Numbered from the stretch's first letter, positions 30,440-39,722 are shown. The stretch: DNA of 64,000 nucleotides from Coxiella endosymbiont of Amblyomma sculptum (GCF_009883795.1 NZ_CP033868.1:493501-557500); one strand, 5' to 3'. Notes: generated by a model not told the origin, from the letters alone. Program-made: numbers and translations.

Positions 30440-30514
30440 CGCGCCCGGAGGGATTCGAACCCTCGACTTCCTGGTTCGTAGCCAGGTACTCTATCCAAAC
30501 TGAGCTACGGGCGC
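30440..30514 (-). tRNA. tRNA-Arg(ACG)
   Basis: 75-base cloverleaf. Acceptor GCGCCCG pairs perfectly with CGGGCGC; discriminator G. Anticodon loop CTACGAA gives ACG (read as ICG after deamination), decoding CGU, CGC and CGA. T arm GAGGGTTCGAATCCCTC. CCA not encoded. Near-identical twin at 28316-28390 has anticodon TCG. Confidence 0.96.
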
Positions 30515-30668
30515 GAGATCTAGTAAGGTAAACTACAGCCGTGATGTAAACTGAGTACTCTGATTACAACCAGACCATTTATTAATGCTTTACATGAAGC
30601 GAATCAGTACCAATTTACAAAATTTTTAGTACGAATAGAGGCGCATTGAAAATCGAATTATCCGGTTT

Positions 30669-31010
30669 TTAATACACCATTCGATAGTGCAAACTCCATA
30701 AAATCCATAAAGAACCTACAATCAATACGACCGATACCACTATAGTAAATATGAAAGATATCAAATTCATCTTATTTTGTTCGTCTTTTATACTCATTTG
30801 TAGAAAGAATACAACTTGGACTGCGAATTGGACAAGAGCGGATGCGAAGATAATACTCAACGCTACCTCTTTAGAAAACAATCCATACATCACTGTTGTA
30901 AATGAAATTAAGGTGAAAAAGATACAGAAAACCATACCTAGAACATAAACATTTAATTTTTTTCCATTATTTTTATTGACGAATCTTTTTTTGAGAGATA
31001 TTTCGTTCAC
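30669..31010 (-). CDS. cyoD: Cytochrome o ubiquinol oxidase subunit IV (CyoD)
   Basis: 113 residues from GTG 31010, preceded by a very strong GGAGGTGAT. That GTG overlaps the cyoC stop (GTGA), which fixes the start; an upstream in-frame extension to 31076 exists but is less likely. Three membrane segments (NVYVLGMVFCIFFTLISF, LSIIFASALVQFAVQVVFFLQM, IVVSVVLIVGSLWILWSL) match the CyoD pattern. Small accessory subunit assisting CuB binding and assembly. Last gene of cyoABCD; no cyoE follows. Confidence 0.93.
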   Translation of the reverse strand: MNEISLKKRFVNKNNGKKLNVYVLGMVFCIFFTLISFTTVMYGLFSKEVALSIIFASALVQFAVQVVFFLQMSIKDEQNKMNLISFIFTIVVSVVLIVGSLWILWSLHYRMVY

Positions 31011-31594
31011 ATAATCACCTCCATTAAATAGACGGTTGTGAAGAGAAAAATCCAAACAATATCTAGGAAATTCCAAAATAAACCAAGATAAACTATTCGT
31101 CTTTTCGTATCTTGATTAATCTTAAGAATTGGCAATTGAATGATCATGATTAGTATCCATAATAAACCGACAATTACGTGGACGCCATGGGTTCCTACAA
31201 GAGTAAAAAAGGCAGAAGCAGAACCACTTACATTCCAGAAATAACCTTTAGAATGAAGATAGATAAATTCTCTCAATTCCATAAAAACAAATCCAATACC
31301 CAATATAAAGGTAATTGCTAGCCAAAATATAGCTGTAGTCATTCTGTTTGTACCAATTTCAAGTGTAGCCAGGAAATAGGTAAAATTACTCAACAATAAA
31401 AAGAAAGTCTCAATTAAAATGCAAGATAAATTAATTAACGGACTCAATGCAGGTCCTATTGTTCTTGGATAATGTAATACTAAAAAAACAGAAAACAACG
31501 ATGCGAATAAGATACAATCGGTCATAATGTAGAGCCAGAAACCGAAAATATCGATTTCATCCGAATTTTGGTGATGATCGTACACAGTCAACAC
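31007..31594 (-). CDS. cyoC: Cytochrome o ubiquinol oxidase subunit III (CyoC)
   Basis: About 195 residues with five membrane segments. Family motifs are FGFWLYIMTDCILFASLF at the start, MELREF in the middle and FFTLVGTHGVHVIVGLLWI, followed by a C-terminal FWNFLDIVWIFLFTTVYL. Accessory subunit of the bo3 quinol oxidase in the inner membrane. GTG 31594 overlaps the end of cyoB by 7 bases; TTG 31591 or GTG 31585 are alternatives. Confidence 0.93.
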   Translation of the reverse strand: MLTVYDHHQNSDEIDIFGFWLYIMTDCILFASLFSVFLVLHYPRTIGPALSPLINLSCILIETFFLLLSNFTYFLATLEIGTNRMTTAIFWLAITFILGIGFVFMELREFIYLHSKGYFWNVSGSASAFFTLVGTHGVHVIVGLLWILIMIIQLPILKINQDTKRRIVYLGLFWNFLDIVWIFLFTTVYLMEVIM

Positions 31595-33597
31595 AATGTC
31601 TCTCTGTAGTGACGCAATTCGATTTTTTTCACTATTTCAGATTCAACATGGTAGTAAATATTTTTACTAAAAGTTCGAAAAACTATTGTTGCAACTACAC
31701 CAATCAGTCCGGTTGTGGCAGGGATCCACATGTGCCAAACAATAGAAAATCCGAAAATTCCGGAAAATATAGCAATGAAAAAGCCAACAGGAGTATTTTT
31801 TGGCATACAAATGTCTGTATATCGAATATCTTCAGGATTAATTCGCCAGGAACGATTTTCTTTTTTCGCTCTTTGTTTACTGATCCAAAATTGTTCTCTT
31901 TCTTCTACTTGTGGAATAAAAGCAAAATTGTAGAAAGGCGCAGGTGAAGCTATTGACCATTCTAAAGTTCGACCATTCCAAGGATCTCCAGTATTATCAC
32001 GTAATTGATGACGATTTTTTATACTGACAACAATCTGAGTGATTTGTAGAAAGATGCCAACCATAATCAGAGCGGCTCCAACGGCTGCAACGATAAAATA
32101 AGGTTGTAGAGTGGTATCTGTATAATGATAGGTTCTTCGCATTACCCCCATTAAACCCAAGAGATACAGGGGCATAAATGCAATGTAAAAACCCAATACC
32201 CAAAAAATAAAAGACCATCTACCTAATCGTTCGTCGAGACGAAAACCAAAAGCTTTTGGAAACCAGTAAATAAATCCCGAGAAAAATCCAAAAAGCACAC
32301 CTCCAATAATCACAGTGTGAAAATGCGCCACCAAAAATAGACTGTTGTGTACCTGAAAATCTATAGGAGGCACAGCCATTAGTACACCCGCAACTCCTCC
32401 TATAGAAAAAGTGAAGAAGAAGGCAAATACCCACAATATAGGAGTGCACATGACGATTTTTCCTCTATACATAGTAAACAACCAATTAAAAATTTTTACC
32501 CCAGTGGGTACAGCGATGATCATGGTTGCAATGCCAAAAACAGCGTTTACATCTCCCCCACTGCCCATAGTAAAGAAATGATGTGCCCAAACAACAAACG
32601 ATAGAAAGGTGATTATAAGAGTAGCGTATACCATTGTCGCGTAACCAAACAACCTTTTCTGACTGAACGTAGACACAACTTCTGAAAACACACCAAAAGC
32701 GGGTAAAACTAAAATATAAACCTCTGGATGCCCCCAAGCCCAAATTAAATTGATATACAACATCGCATTACCACCAGAATATTGACTAAAAAAATGCATC
32801 CCTAGCAATCGATCTAGTGTCAATAGAGCCAGGCTGGCTGTTAAGATAGGAAAAGCAAGCGCAACTAAAATCATTGAGCTGAATGTTGTCCAGACAAAAA
32901 TGGGCATTTTCATAAAATCCATACCCGGAGCACGCATCTTAAGTACAGTGGCAATGAAATTGATACCTCCTAAAAGACTTCCTATTCCAGAGATTTGTAA
33001 AGACCAGATAAAATAATCCACTCCCACTGTAGGACTATAATACAATTCAGAAAGAGGAGGATAGGCTAACCAACCTGTTGCGGCAAAATCACCTACAACA
33101 AGAGAGACATTACACAACATCGCTCCAACAAAAGTCATCCAAAAACTGAAAGAATTGAGATAGGGAAAGGCGACATCTCTAGCACCGATTTGTAAAGGCA
33201 AGACAATATTGGCCAAACTAAATACCAATGGCATAGCTACAAAGAAAATCATAATGACCCCATGGGCTGTAAAAATTTGGCCGTAGTGGTCAGGAGAAAG
33301 GAAACCCATGTTTTTCCCTGCTGCAATAGCTTGTTGTGAGCGCATTAACACAACATCTGAGAAACCCCGCAGTAGCATAACCCCTGCTAAAAGCGCATAC
33401 ATAATGCCAATTTTTTTATGATCTACAGAAATTATCCATTCGTTCCAGATATAAGACCACTTTTTAGTGACGGTAATCAGCACTACAGTTCCGAAAAACA
33501 CTGTAATCATAAAAATGATAGCCCCCGCTATTATAGGGGTATGAATCGGGATGGAACTAAGTGTTAATTTACCTAAAAAAAGTTCTCTCAACGTCAC
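31588..33597 (-). CDS. cyoB: Cytochrome o ubiquinol oxidase subunit I (CyoB)
   Basis: Catalytic subunit of the bo3 oxidase: takes electrons from ubiquinol, reduces oxygen and pumps protons. 669 residues, 15 membrane segments as in E. coli. Low-spin heme His in FTAHGVIMIFF, CuB and cross-linked His-Tyr in IWAWGHPEVYILVLP, CuB His pair in WAHHFFTMG, heme o3 His in LVAHFHTVIIGG. The proton-channel region AMLCN and FDFxK-equivalent TGVKIFNW are also visible. Requires heme o, made by cyoE at 10.2 kb. Confidence 0.97.
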   Translation of the reverse strand: MTLRELFLGKLTLSSIPIHTPIIAGAIIFMITVFFGTVVLITVTKKWSYIWNEWIISVDHKKIGIMYALLAGVMLLRGFSDVVLMRSQQAIAAGKNMGFLSPDHYGQIFTAHGVIMIFFVAMPLVFSLANIVLPLQIGARDVAFPYLNSFSFWMTFVGAMLCNVSLVVGDFAATGWLAYPPLSELYYSPTVGVDYFIWSLQISGIGSLLGGINFIATVLKMRAPGMDFMKMPIFVWTTFSSMILVALAFPILTASLALLTLDRLLGMHFFSQYSGGNAMLYINLIWAWGHPEVYILVLPAFGVFSEVVSTFSQKRLFGYATMVYATLIITFLSFVVWAHHFFTMGSGGDVNAVFGIATMIIAVPTGVKIFNWLFTMYRGKIVMCTPILWVFAFFFTFSIGGVAGVLMAVPPIDFQVHNSLFLVAHFHTVIIGGVLFGFFSGFIYWFPKAFGFRLDERLGRWSFIFWVLGFYIAFMPLYLLGLMGVMRRTYHYTDTTLQPYFIVAAVGAALIMVGIFLQITQIVVSIKNRHQLRDNTGDPWNGRTLEWSIASPAPFYNFAFIPQVEEREQFWISKQRAKKENRSWRINPEDIRYTDICMPKNTPVGFFIAIFSGIFGFSIVWHMWIPATTGLIGVVATIVFRTFSKNIYYHVESEIVKKIELRHYRETLC

Positions 33598-33625
33598 CGA
33601 ATTTGCACTCCAATTAAACTATACG

Positions 33626-34579
33626 CTATCTGTAAGTTGAATTTCCTTTTGTTTGCAAATACTTTGTAAGTACCTGTGAAAACAAATTTGGCACTACTGA
33701 AGAATAACAATGTACAGATACTTTGATAGAGGGACGAATCAGATTCTGGTATACAGGGAATGTCAATTTCTCTCTGGATCGTCTAACTTTATCACACCAA
33801 CTCTGAAACTCATTTGAGTTTACCACTCGCACGGCAAAATGCATATCCGAAAATCCATTCCCGTTGTATTGGCTGTCGAATCCTTCATAAGTACCTGACT
33901 TTGTAGCAACCAAATGCAATTTTGTTTGCATACCAGCCATGGTGTATATTTGACTTCCTAGCTGAGGGATAAAGAAAGCACTCATCGGAACATTGTCACT
34001 GGTAAGTGTAAGTTTTACTGGTTGTCCTTCAGCAATTTCTAAGTAATTAAGCGTAGCGATCTTTTGTTTTGGATAAATAAAAAGCCATTTCCAAGGCAGA
34101 GCTATTGCTTGTACTATCATTGATTTTCCTGTCCCTGTTCCTGCTAAGGGGCGATAAGGATCCAGTTTATGACTCGTAGTCCACACCATTATTCCTAGAA
34201 CAGAAATAATAGCCATTGGTACACTCCATACAACCCCCTCCAGAAGGGGGCTATAGTTCCAATTTGGTTGGTAATTCAGATCTTTACAATTTCCTTGTTC
34301 ACTACCACTAGTCCTTTTATAATGTTTTTCCGTTTCGGTACGACAATAGCGAACAATAAAGGCAAAACTCATGACAAAAACCGGTACTACTACAATTGAC
34401 ATCAAGACAAGAGCATTAAGAAATAGTTTTTTTTCTTCGTAAGTAATAATCCCTTTGGGATTAAAAATCCCTGTTTTCGTTGTACAACATCCCGTTAAGA
34501 TAGCAGTACTGGAGATAAGAACAGCACCAAAAAGGAATTTTTTTAAATGGCGACAAAACTTTTCACTTTTCCCAATCAT
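33626..34579 (-). CDS. cyoA: Cytochrome o ubiquinol oxidase subunit II (CyoA)
   Basis: 317 residues from ATG 34579. This start, with GGAAGTTGTC upstream, gives a lipoprotein signal ending in ILTGC, as in E. coli CyoA; an ATG at 34633 in frame would add 18 residues before the signal. Two membrane segments follow, then a cupredoxin-like periplasmic domain with LPWKWLFIYPKQ, TSDNVPMSAFFIPQLGSQIYTMAGM, AFxxY-like features and FSDMHFAVRV. It lacks the CuA ligands, as expected for a quinol oxidase. First gene of cyoABCD. Confidence 0.94.
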   Translation of the reverse strand: MIGKSEKFCRHLKKFLFGAVLISSTAILTGCCTTKTGIFNPKGIITYEEKKLFLNALVLMSIVVVPVFVMSFAFIVRYCRTETEKHYKRTSGSEQGNCKDLNYQPNWNYSPLLEGVVWSVPMAIISVLGIMVWTTSHKLDPYRPLAGTGTGKSMIVQAIALPWKWLFIYPKQKIATLNYLEIAEGQPVKLTLTSDNVPMSAFFIPQLGSQIYTMAGMQTKLHLVATKSGTYEGFDSQYNGNGFSDMHFAVRVVNSNEFQSWCDKVRRSREKLTFPVYQNLIRPSIKVSVHCYSSVVPNLFSQVLTKYLQTKGNSTYR

Positions 34580-34668
34580 GACAACTTCCAACTTTATAAT
34601 ACTGTTGTTATAAGAAAATAGAGAAATTCCCAAATCCGTTATTTCTTAATACTTTTTTTAAAAAGTAC

Positions 34669-34699
34669 CAAATTTCGATTTTCCTGGCAAATTTCGATT
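34669..34699. repeat. Pair of 12-bp direct repeats upstream of cyoA
   Basis: CAAATTTCGATT occurs at 34669-34680 and again at 34688-34699, 19 bases apart, about 90-110 bases before the cyoA start. An 8-bp inverted repeat TACTTTTT/AAAAAGTA lies next to it (about 34650-34667). Two near-helical turns between copies would suit cooperative binding of a regulator, but no known regulator motif is recognised. Confidence 0.5.
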
Positions 34700-34775
34700 A
34701 TTGTCATAAGACTTAGTTTTAACTATCAGATACTGTAATTCTTTCGTATTGATTTCTTATTCATTATAGTGGAAA

Positions 34776-35108
34776 TTATTCCTTCATTGGATTGCTAAAT
34801 ACTTTCGGAAAATGATGCACATTTTCCTTTTTTACGAGACCTTTAATCTTAGCGGATCCCTTCTTTTCCATTTCGTCAATTCGTAAAATCATGTGCATCG
34901 GAATGTAAGTTCTCTTTACTCCTTGAAATTCAATCTTCAATTTCTCTTCGGAAGAATTAACAATTACCGAGATATCATCGTTGAAAATTAACTTCTCCAT
35001 TTCAATAAATCCTGTTAGGCTTTCTTCCGAAATATATTTGGCGTACATCTCGTAAACTTTTTCGTCTTGACTAAAAATAACTCTGTAAATTCTTTGTTTT
35101 TCTTCCAT
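34776..35108 (-). CDS. DUF1820 family protein
   Basis: 110 residues, conserved gammaproteobacterial family of unknown function. Diagnostic segments are YRVIFSQDEKVYEMYAKYI, GFIEMEKLIF, EEKLKIEFQGVKRTYIPMH and ILRIDEMEKKGSAKI, a strong match to DUF1820. No signal peptide or membrane segment, so cytoplasmic. Located between cyoA (upstream on its 3' side) and miaA. The 282 bases before it (35109-35390) hold no recognisable gene; hfq, which follows miaA in E. coli, is not there. Confidence 0.85.
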   Translation of the reverse strand: MEEKQRIYRVIFSQDEKVYEMYAKYISEESLTGFIEMEKLIFNDDISVIVNSSEEKLKIEFQGVKRTYIPMHMILRIDEMEKKGSAKIKGLVKKENVHHFPKVFSNPMKE

Positions 35109-35390
35109 TGTTACCTCAAAATAGTTTCTCTTTATATTTTATATTTGAACAAAGAGTTTTTCTGGAATAGCAAAGATTCTTGCCCACAAAATAATTGCCG
35201 CTTGCCTAGACTAGGGAGAACAATCTCCAAAGTTGTCAAGGTGGTATTATAATAACGAAAGACAAATTTAAAAAATTTTCGTGAGCGATCTTAGATTTTC
35301 CAGTAGGTTGTGTATGTAGTTCGTGGTACCTTAATACGGAGAGTAGAATCCGAAAGACTAGTGAAAAGAGAATTCGAATCTCGATTCTTT

Positions 35391-36347
35391 TTATCGAATA
35401 AAATTTGTTAAGTTGTAGCTTCTTAGATAATGAATGGTATGTGCAGCCAGTTGTTCTGTTTGCTCTATATTGCTATCAAACCGTTTTGCCCGGGACCATC
35501 GTTTGAGCCAAGTTATCTGTTTTTTAGCCAAGTGACGAGTAGCGAAAATCGCTCTATATCGCATTGTTGCATAATTGCAACGTCCTATTAAGTAAGGCCA
35601 TACTTGTCGATAACCCACCGTACGAAACGCCGGTAAATTGAGATTTACAAAATTTGAATTTTTCTGATACAGTTTCTTGACTTCGTCTAAAAATCCATTT
35701 TGTAGCATTTGGTCAAAACGTTTTTCGATATTTCGATATAAATCTTCACGATTGGCAGGACTTATAATGATGTTAATGAATTCGTAAGAACTATTTAAAC
35801 GGTTTAAGTTTTGACAGTTTGACAAAGGTTGTCCTGTTGCTTCAAACACTTCTAGCGCTCTTTGAATACGTTGGGTATCGTTCTGGTTAATTTTTACCGC
35901 AGAGCGCGGGTCTACGACTTTCAATTTCTTGTGCAATGCTGTCCATCCTATTTCTTTTGCTTCTCGAAGAATTTTTTTTCTGATTTCGTAGTGAGCGATG
36001 GGCAAACCAGAAAATCTGTGTTGTAAGGCGTAAAAGTACAACATAGTTCCTCCCACCAATAGAGGAATTCGGTCTTTTGTGTGGATCAATGCAATCTTCT
36101 TTAGAGCATCTTTGTAAAATTGACCAACAGAATAAGGCATTTCGGGAGTACAAATATCGATTAAATGATGCGGTATAGTCTGCAATTCCCAAATAGCGGG
36201 TTTTGAAGTTCCAATATCAAAACCACGATATACCATTGCCGAATCCACACTAACGATTTCAAAAGGATACGACTGCGCTAATAAAATAGACAACCGAGTC
36301 TTACCGCTAGCTGTTGGACCCATTAAACAAACGACATATTTCTGCAT
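35391..36347 (-). CDS. miaA: tRNA dimethylallyltransferase MiaA
   Basis: Adds the isopentenyl group to A37 of tRNAs reading U-starting codons. 318 residues from ATG 36347, the start that places the P-loop MGPTASGKT at residues 9-17 as in the family; 38 further in-frame codons upstream are probably not translated. Also VDSAMVYRGFDIGTSKP, PHHLIDI, VGGTMLYFYAL, NDTQRIQRALEV and RTVGYRQVW. Lies 34 bases after bioD on the same strand, so it is probably the last gene of the biotin transcript rather than sitting in the usual amiB-mutL-miaA-hfq order. Confidence 0.93.
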   Translation of the reverse strand: MQKYVVCLMGPTASGKTRLSILLAQSYPFEIVSVDSAMVYRGFDIGTSKPAIWELQTIPHHLIDICTPEMPYSVGQFYKDALKKIALIHTKDRIPLLVGGTMLYFYALQHRFSGLPIAHYEIRKKILREAKEIGWTALHKKLKVVDPRSAVKINQNDTQRIQRALEVFEATGQPLSNCQNLNRLNSSYEFINIIISPANREDLYRNIEKRFDQMLQNGFLDEVKKLYQKNSNFVNLNLPAFRTVGYRQVWPYLIGRCNYATMRYRAIFATRHLAKKQITWLKRWSRAKRFDSNIEQTEQLAAHTIHYLRSYNLTNFIR

Positions 36348-36381
36348 TGATCTTCTGGACTCCCTAAACTTATATCTCGAA

Positions 36382-37071
36382 CTATAACGATTGATTTTTA
36401 AAAAAATCAAGTATTGGTTGGAGACCAAGATGGTGTAACGGGTCTTCTCCGTATTGCACAATTCCTATACACGGCTCTTCTATCCACTTTTTTAAAGTGT
36501 TGATATTTTCGTCAATTTCTCTTGTTTTCGGTTCTATGCAGTTTGCTATCCATCCTAAAAGAGGAATTTTTTTCTGATTTATTGCATATCTTGTTAGAAT
36601 GGTGTGATTTAGACAACCTAATTTAATCCCCACTACTAAAACGACCGGAATATTTAGTGATTCCACAAGATCGGCGATCGTTTCAATTTCATTTAAAGGA
36701 ACAAACCAACCGCCTATTCCTTCGATTATAAAAACGTCACTAGCGATTTTAAGAGATTTATTTATTTTTTCCATCAGTACGGTAACTGATAAAAGCAAAT
36801 GTTCTGATTGAGCGGCAATATTTGGTGCAATTGGGTTTTTTAAGGCGATGTGGTTTACGAATTCGTATCGTTTTTTAATTGAAGAGACTTTTTGCAGAGC
36901 GAGAGCGTCTTCGTTACGAAATGTTTTGTGAATCTGAAGACATCCTGAAGCAACAGGTTTCATTCCGAAAGTAGAAAATCCCATACCGTTAAATTTTCGT
37001 AAAAACGCAGTGCTTATATAAGTTTTCCCAACACCAGTATCTGTTCCGGTTATAAAAATTTTTATAGTCAT
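36382..37071 (-). CDS. bioD: Dethiobiotin synthetase BioD
   Basis: ATP-dependent closure of the ureido ring of 7,8-diaminononanoate with CO2. 229 residues from ATG 37071, which puts ITGTDTGVGKTYIS (P-loop) at the N-terminus as in all BioD; a TTG at 37104 is less likely. Further motifs KPVASGC, EGIGGWFVPL and VVGIKLGCLNHTILT. Begins 17 bases after bioC; fifth gene of bioBFHCD. Confidence 0.94.
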   Translation of the reverse strand: MTIKIFITGTDTGVGKTYISTAFLRKFNGMGFSTFGMKPVASGCLQIHKTFRNEDALALQKVSSIKKRYEFVNHIALKNPIAPNIAAQSEHLLLSVTVLMEKINKSLKIASDVFIIEGIGGWFVPLNEIETIADLVESLNIPVVLVVGIKLGCLNHTILTRYAINQKKIPLLGWIANCIEPKTREIDENINTLKKWIEEPCIGIVQYGEDPLHHLGLQPILDFFKNQSL

Positions 37072-37088
37072 ATCGCGTTGTCTTTTCC

Positions 37089-37844
37089 CTAAATCTTTTT
37101 GCAAACGAAAAACCCAATGTGATAAGTTAATGCAATTGATTTCTTATCCGCACATGACGATTGCAGTATTGGCTTTTTCGATAAACCAAATTTTCTTCTC
37201 TGAATTAGACAATTTGCTCCAATGTATTTTATGGAACGCAGGGCTTCCTGTATGGTATCGAAAGTATCGGAAAAACTCCTCTCTTGACAAGAGAGTATTG
37301 AGAATCCGCTCGTTGTCAATAAGTTGACGATAGTATCGGTCTGATAAAAGCGGTTTCGAGATTTTTCACCTAGTTCATTAAATGTTCCTTCCAAAGGAAT
37401 CGAAAAAGCCATTATGCCTGAACGAATCAATTGATGGAAAAAAATCGCGAAAGTATTTTTTAAATTTAAAGACCACTGTAGCCCCATATTGCAAAAAATA
37501 AAGTGAATTGAATTTTCAGAAAATAAAAAATCATCAAAATCAGCTAGAATAAACATAACATTGGAGTTTTTTACTTTTTTTCTAGCTTCGTCTAAAAGAC
37601 TGTCACAAAAGTCAATTGCGTACAGATTCTTATAAGAAAATGTTGAATTGATTTCTCGAGTACTAATTCCTGTTCCGCAAGCAAAATCGACAATAGTCTC
37701 ATGATCAAATGCTGATTCCTTTTCTAGCGTTTTCAACCGACTTAACAATTCTTTACAAATTCTTATTGGCATATGGCCATAATTATCGTAAGTCTTAGAT
37801 GCTTTATTAAAACAACGTTGTATACGAATTTTCTTATTAAGCAT
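37089..37844 (-). CDS. bioC: Malonyl-ACP O-methyltransferase BioC
   Basis: Methylates malonyl-ACP so that fatty-acid enzymes can build the pimeloyl chain. 251 residues, class I SAM methyltransferase: RIQRCFNKASKTYDNYG (BioC N-terminal pattern), SAM loop IVDFACGTGIST, YAIDFCDSLLDEAR, and FCNMGLQWSLN with the Trp typical of BioC. Overlaps bioH by 8 bases. With BioH it provides the entry to biotin synthesis. Confidence 0.92.
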   Translation of the reverse strand: MLNKKIRIQRCFNKASKTYDNYGHMPIRICKELLSRLKTLEKESAFDHETIVDFACGTGISTREINSTFSYKNLYAIDFCDSLLDEARKKVKNSNVMFILADFDDFLFSENSIHFIFCNMGLQWSLNLKNTFAIFFHQLIRSGIMAFSIPLEGTFNELGEKSRNRFYQTDTIVNLLTTSGFSILSCQERSFSDTFDTIQEALRSIKYIGANCLIQRRKFGLSKKPILQSSCADKKSIALTYHIGFFVCKKI

Positions 37845-38544
37845 AACTAATAAACTCTACTAATCGGTTGTAGTAGCTTTTTTCGTGGGTTAAAAAAGAT
37901 AGATGTCCAGATTTTGGAACGATGTGTACTACAACTCGGGGATTCAAATCGCGAATTTTTTTGAGGTTCAATCCTACAATAGGATCCTGGTTTCCAAAAA
38001 CATGAAAGACAGGAATCTGAATCTTACTATAGGCTTCTCTAATATCGGATCTGAACAAAATTTTTAGATATCTAAATAGCAAATCTCGATGTTCTAAAAA
38101 ATTTAAAGAATTGTCAATTAACAAACGTTTGTAATAAATTTTCTTATTAGGATAGTTAACCAGAGCGAGAAAATAGTTGAACAAACTGACGAAATCATTC
38201 TCAGCTAAATCAACGAATTTCCTAATTTCTGTCGAAGAAATTCCCTTCCATCCTTGTTTTTGAGTAAAACAAGGGGAACTGGACAGCAAAACCAATTTTT
38301 TCACTTTCTTTGGAAAGTAGGCAGCTAATAAGATTCCAATTACACCTCCTAGAGACCATCCTATTACTGTTGTGTTGTTAGGAATTAAGTGGGATACGTT
38401 GCGTGTAGCTTTGTCTAAGGTTAATTTCTTGATATCAGGTAAATCAATTAACAGAAATTCTCTCAAATACAAAATACTTCCTTTTAAAAGGGAAGACTTA
38501 AATCCCCATCCTGATATAAAAGCCATTGGAGGTTTGATCAACAT
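37837..38544 (-). CDS. bioH: Pimeloyl-[ACP] methyl ester carboxylesterase BioH
   Basis: Cleaves the methyl ester of pimeloyl-ACP to stop chain growth. 235 residues from ATG 38544, which overlaps the bioF stop by 7 bases; in-frame codons upstream of it lie inside bioF. Alpha/beta hydrolase: FISGWGFKSS (oxyanion side), nucleophile IGWSLGG with Ser64, acid in GNQDPIVG, catalytic His in SGHLSFL. Identity rests on fold plus position inside the bio operon. Confidence 0.9.
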   Translation of the reverse strand: MLIKPPMAFISGWGFKSSLLKGSILYLREFLLIDLPDIKKLTLDKATRNVSHLIPNNTTVIGWSLGGVIGILLAAYFPKKVKKLVLLSSSPCFTQKQGWKGISSTEIRKFVDLAENDFVSLFNYFLALVNYPNKKIYYKRLLIDNSLNFLEHRDLLFRYLKILFRSDIREAYSKIQIPVFHVFGNQDPIVGLNLKKIRDLNPRVVVHIVPKSGHLSFLTHEKSYYNRLVEFISYA

Positions 38545-39695
38545 AAAAAATAAGAAAGATGATCGAGAAGCTGGATAATTTGTTTTTCGGTATGGAAACA
38601 ATTAAGTGAAATGCGAATTCTGGCTTTTCCATCTGGAACACTCGGTGGACGGATACAAGAAATGAAAAAACCTTTTTTCAACATCCTCTCTTGAATCCAC
38701 CGTATTTTCTTGTTGTTCGCAACTAGAAAACATCTGATAGGAGTCTCATCGTAAGATATTAGTGATAAACCTGTATTTTTTGTTTCTTCGGTGAAAAAAT
38801 GAATAAGTTCAGCAAGTCGTTTTCTCCGCCAACTTTCTGTACGAATGATATCTATGGATTTTAAGATTGCTACACAAACAGCTGGTGGTAAAGCGGTAGT
38901 AGTTCGGTAGCTGTTCGCAAATTGCAAAATAGCCTTCATAAAATCTTCTTTACCTGAAACAACAGCACCAGTACAACCAAAAGCTTTTCCTAAGGGAAGA
39001 ATTAAACATGGAACTTCTAATTGGGTTAATCCCCACTTTTCACAGCTCCCACCTCCATTTTTTCCTAAAATCCCAATGCCATGGGCATCATCTACTACTA
39101 ACGCAATATCTTTTCCAGAAATACAATGATTAATATCTGATAGTGGCGAAGAATCACCTTCCATACTAAAGATACCTTCTGTAATCACCATATTGGGTTT
39201 TCTTAAACACAATAGGTATTTGAAATGTTCTAAATTATTGTGTTTGAATCGGTAATGTCGAGCTCTGGATAATCGAACAGCTTCAAGCAATGAGATATGA
39301 CAAAATTTATCCGAAAGGACAGTATTTTTACGACTATTTAACGAAGTAATAACGCCCAGATTCGCTGCATATCCTGAATTAAAAAAAATTGATTGATCCC
39401 TGAGCAAAAATTCGGAGAACTTTTCTTCTAGACGTTTTTGGGGTTTAAAATATCCGGACACCAAAGCCGAAGAACCACTACCCACTCCATAAGCACGAAT
39501 TCCTTGGATAAAAGCCTCTTTTATTGCAGGATGATCGGTCAAACCCAAATAATCATTACTACAAAAACTAATACAAGAAAGTCCGTTGACTATAACACGA
39601 TTTCTACTTTTCTTTTTTTCGACAACGAGACGCTCCCTCAAAAGAGAACTCTGCTCGTACCGACTCAACTTGCTCTTAATGTCGGCAATCAGCAT
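38538..39695 (-). CDS. bioF: 8-amino-7-oxononanoate synthase BioF
   Basis: PLP enzyme condensing pimeloyl-ACP or -CoA with alanine. 385 residues. Motifs are FCSNDYLGLTDHP, YGVGSGSSALVSGY, FNSGYAANLGV, EGIFSMEGDSSPL, VVDDAHGIGILG and LPLGKAFGCTGAV with the PLP lysine. Second gene of the operon, 27 bases after bioB and overlapping bioH. Confidence 0.95.
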   Translation of the reverse strand: MLIADIKSKLSRYEQSSLLRERLVVEKKKSRNRVIVNGLSCISFCSNDYLGLTDHPAIKEAFIQGIRAYGVGSGSSALVSGYFKPQKRLEEKFSEFLLRDQSIFFNSGYAANLGVITSLNSRKNTVLSDKFCHISLLEAVRLSRARHYRFKHNNLEHFKYLLCLRKPNMVITEGIFSMEGDSSPLSDINHCISGKDIALVVDDAHGIGILGKNGGGSCEKWGLTQLEVPCLILPLGKAFGCTGAVVSGKEDFMKAILQFANSYRTTTALPPAVCVAILKSIDIIRTESWRRKRLAELIHFFTEETKNTGLSLISYDETPIRCFLVANNKKIRWIQERMLKKGFFISCIRPPSVPDGKARIRISLNCFHTEKQIIQLLDHLSYFLC

Positions 39696-39722
39696 AACAA
39701 CAAAAGTACAATCTTTTCACTT

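Noticed and set aside
35223-35254. Promoter-like TTGTCA and TATAAT near 35236-35255
   Set aside because: Spacing between the boxes is far too short for a sigma70 promoter and no gene follows on that strand.
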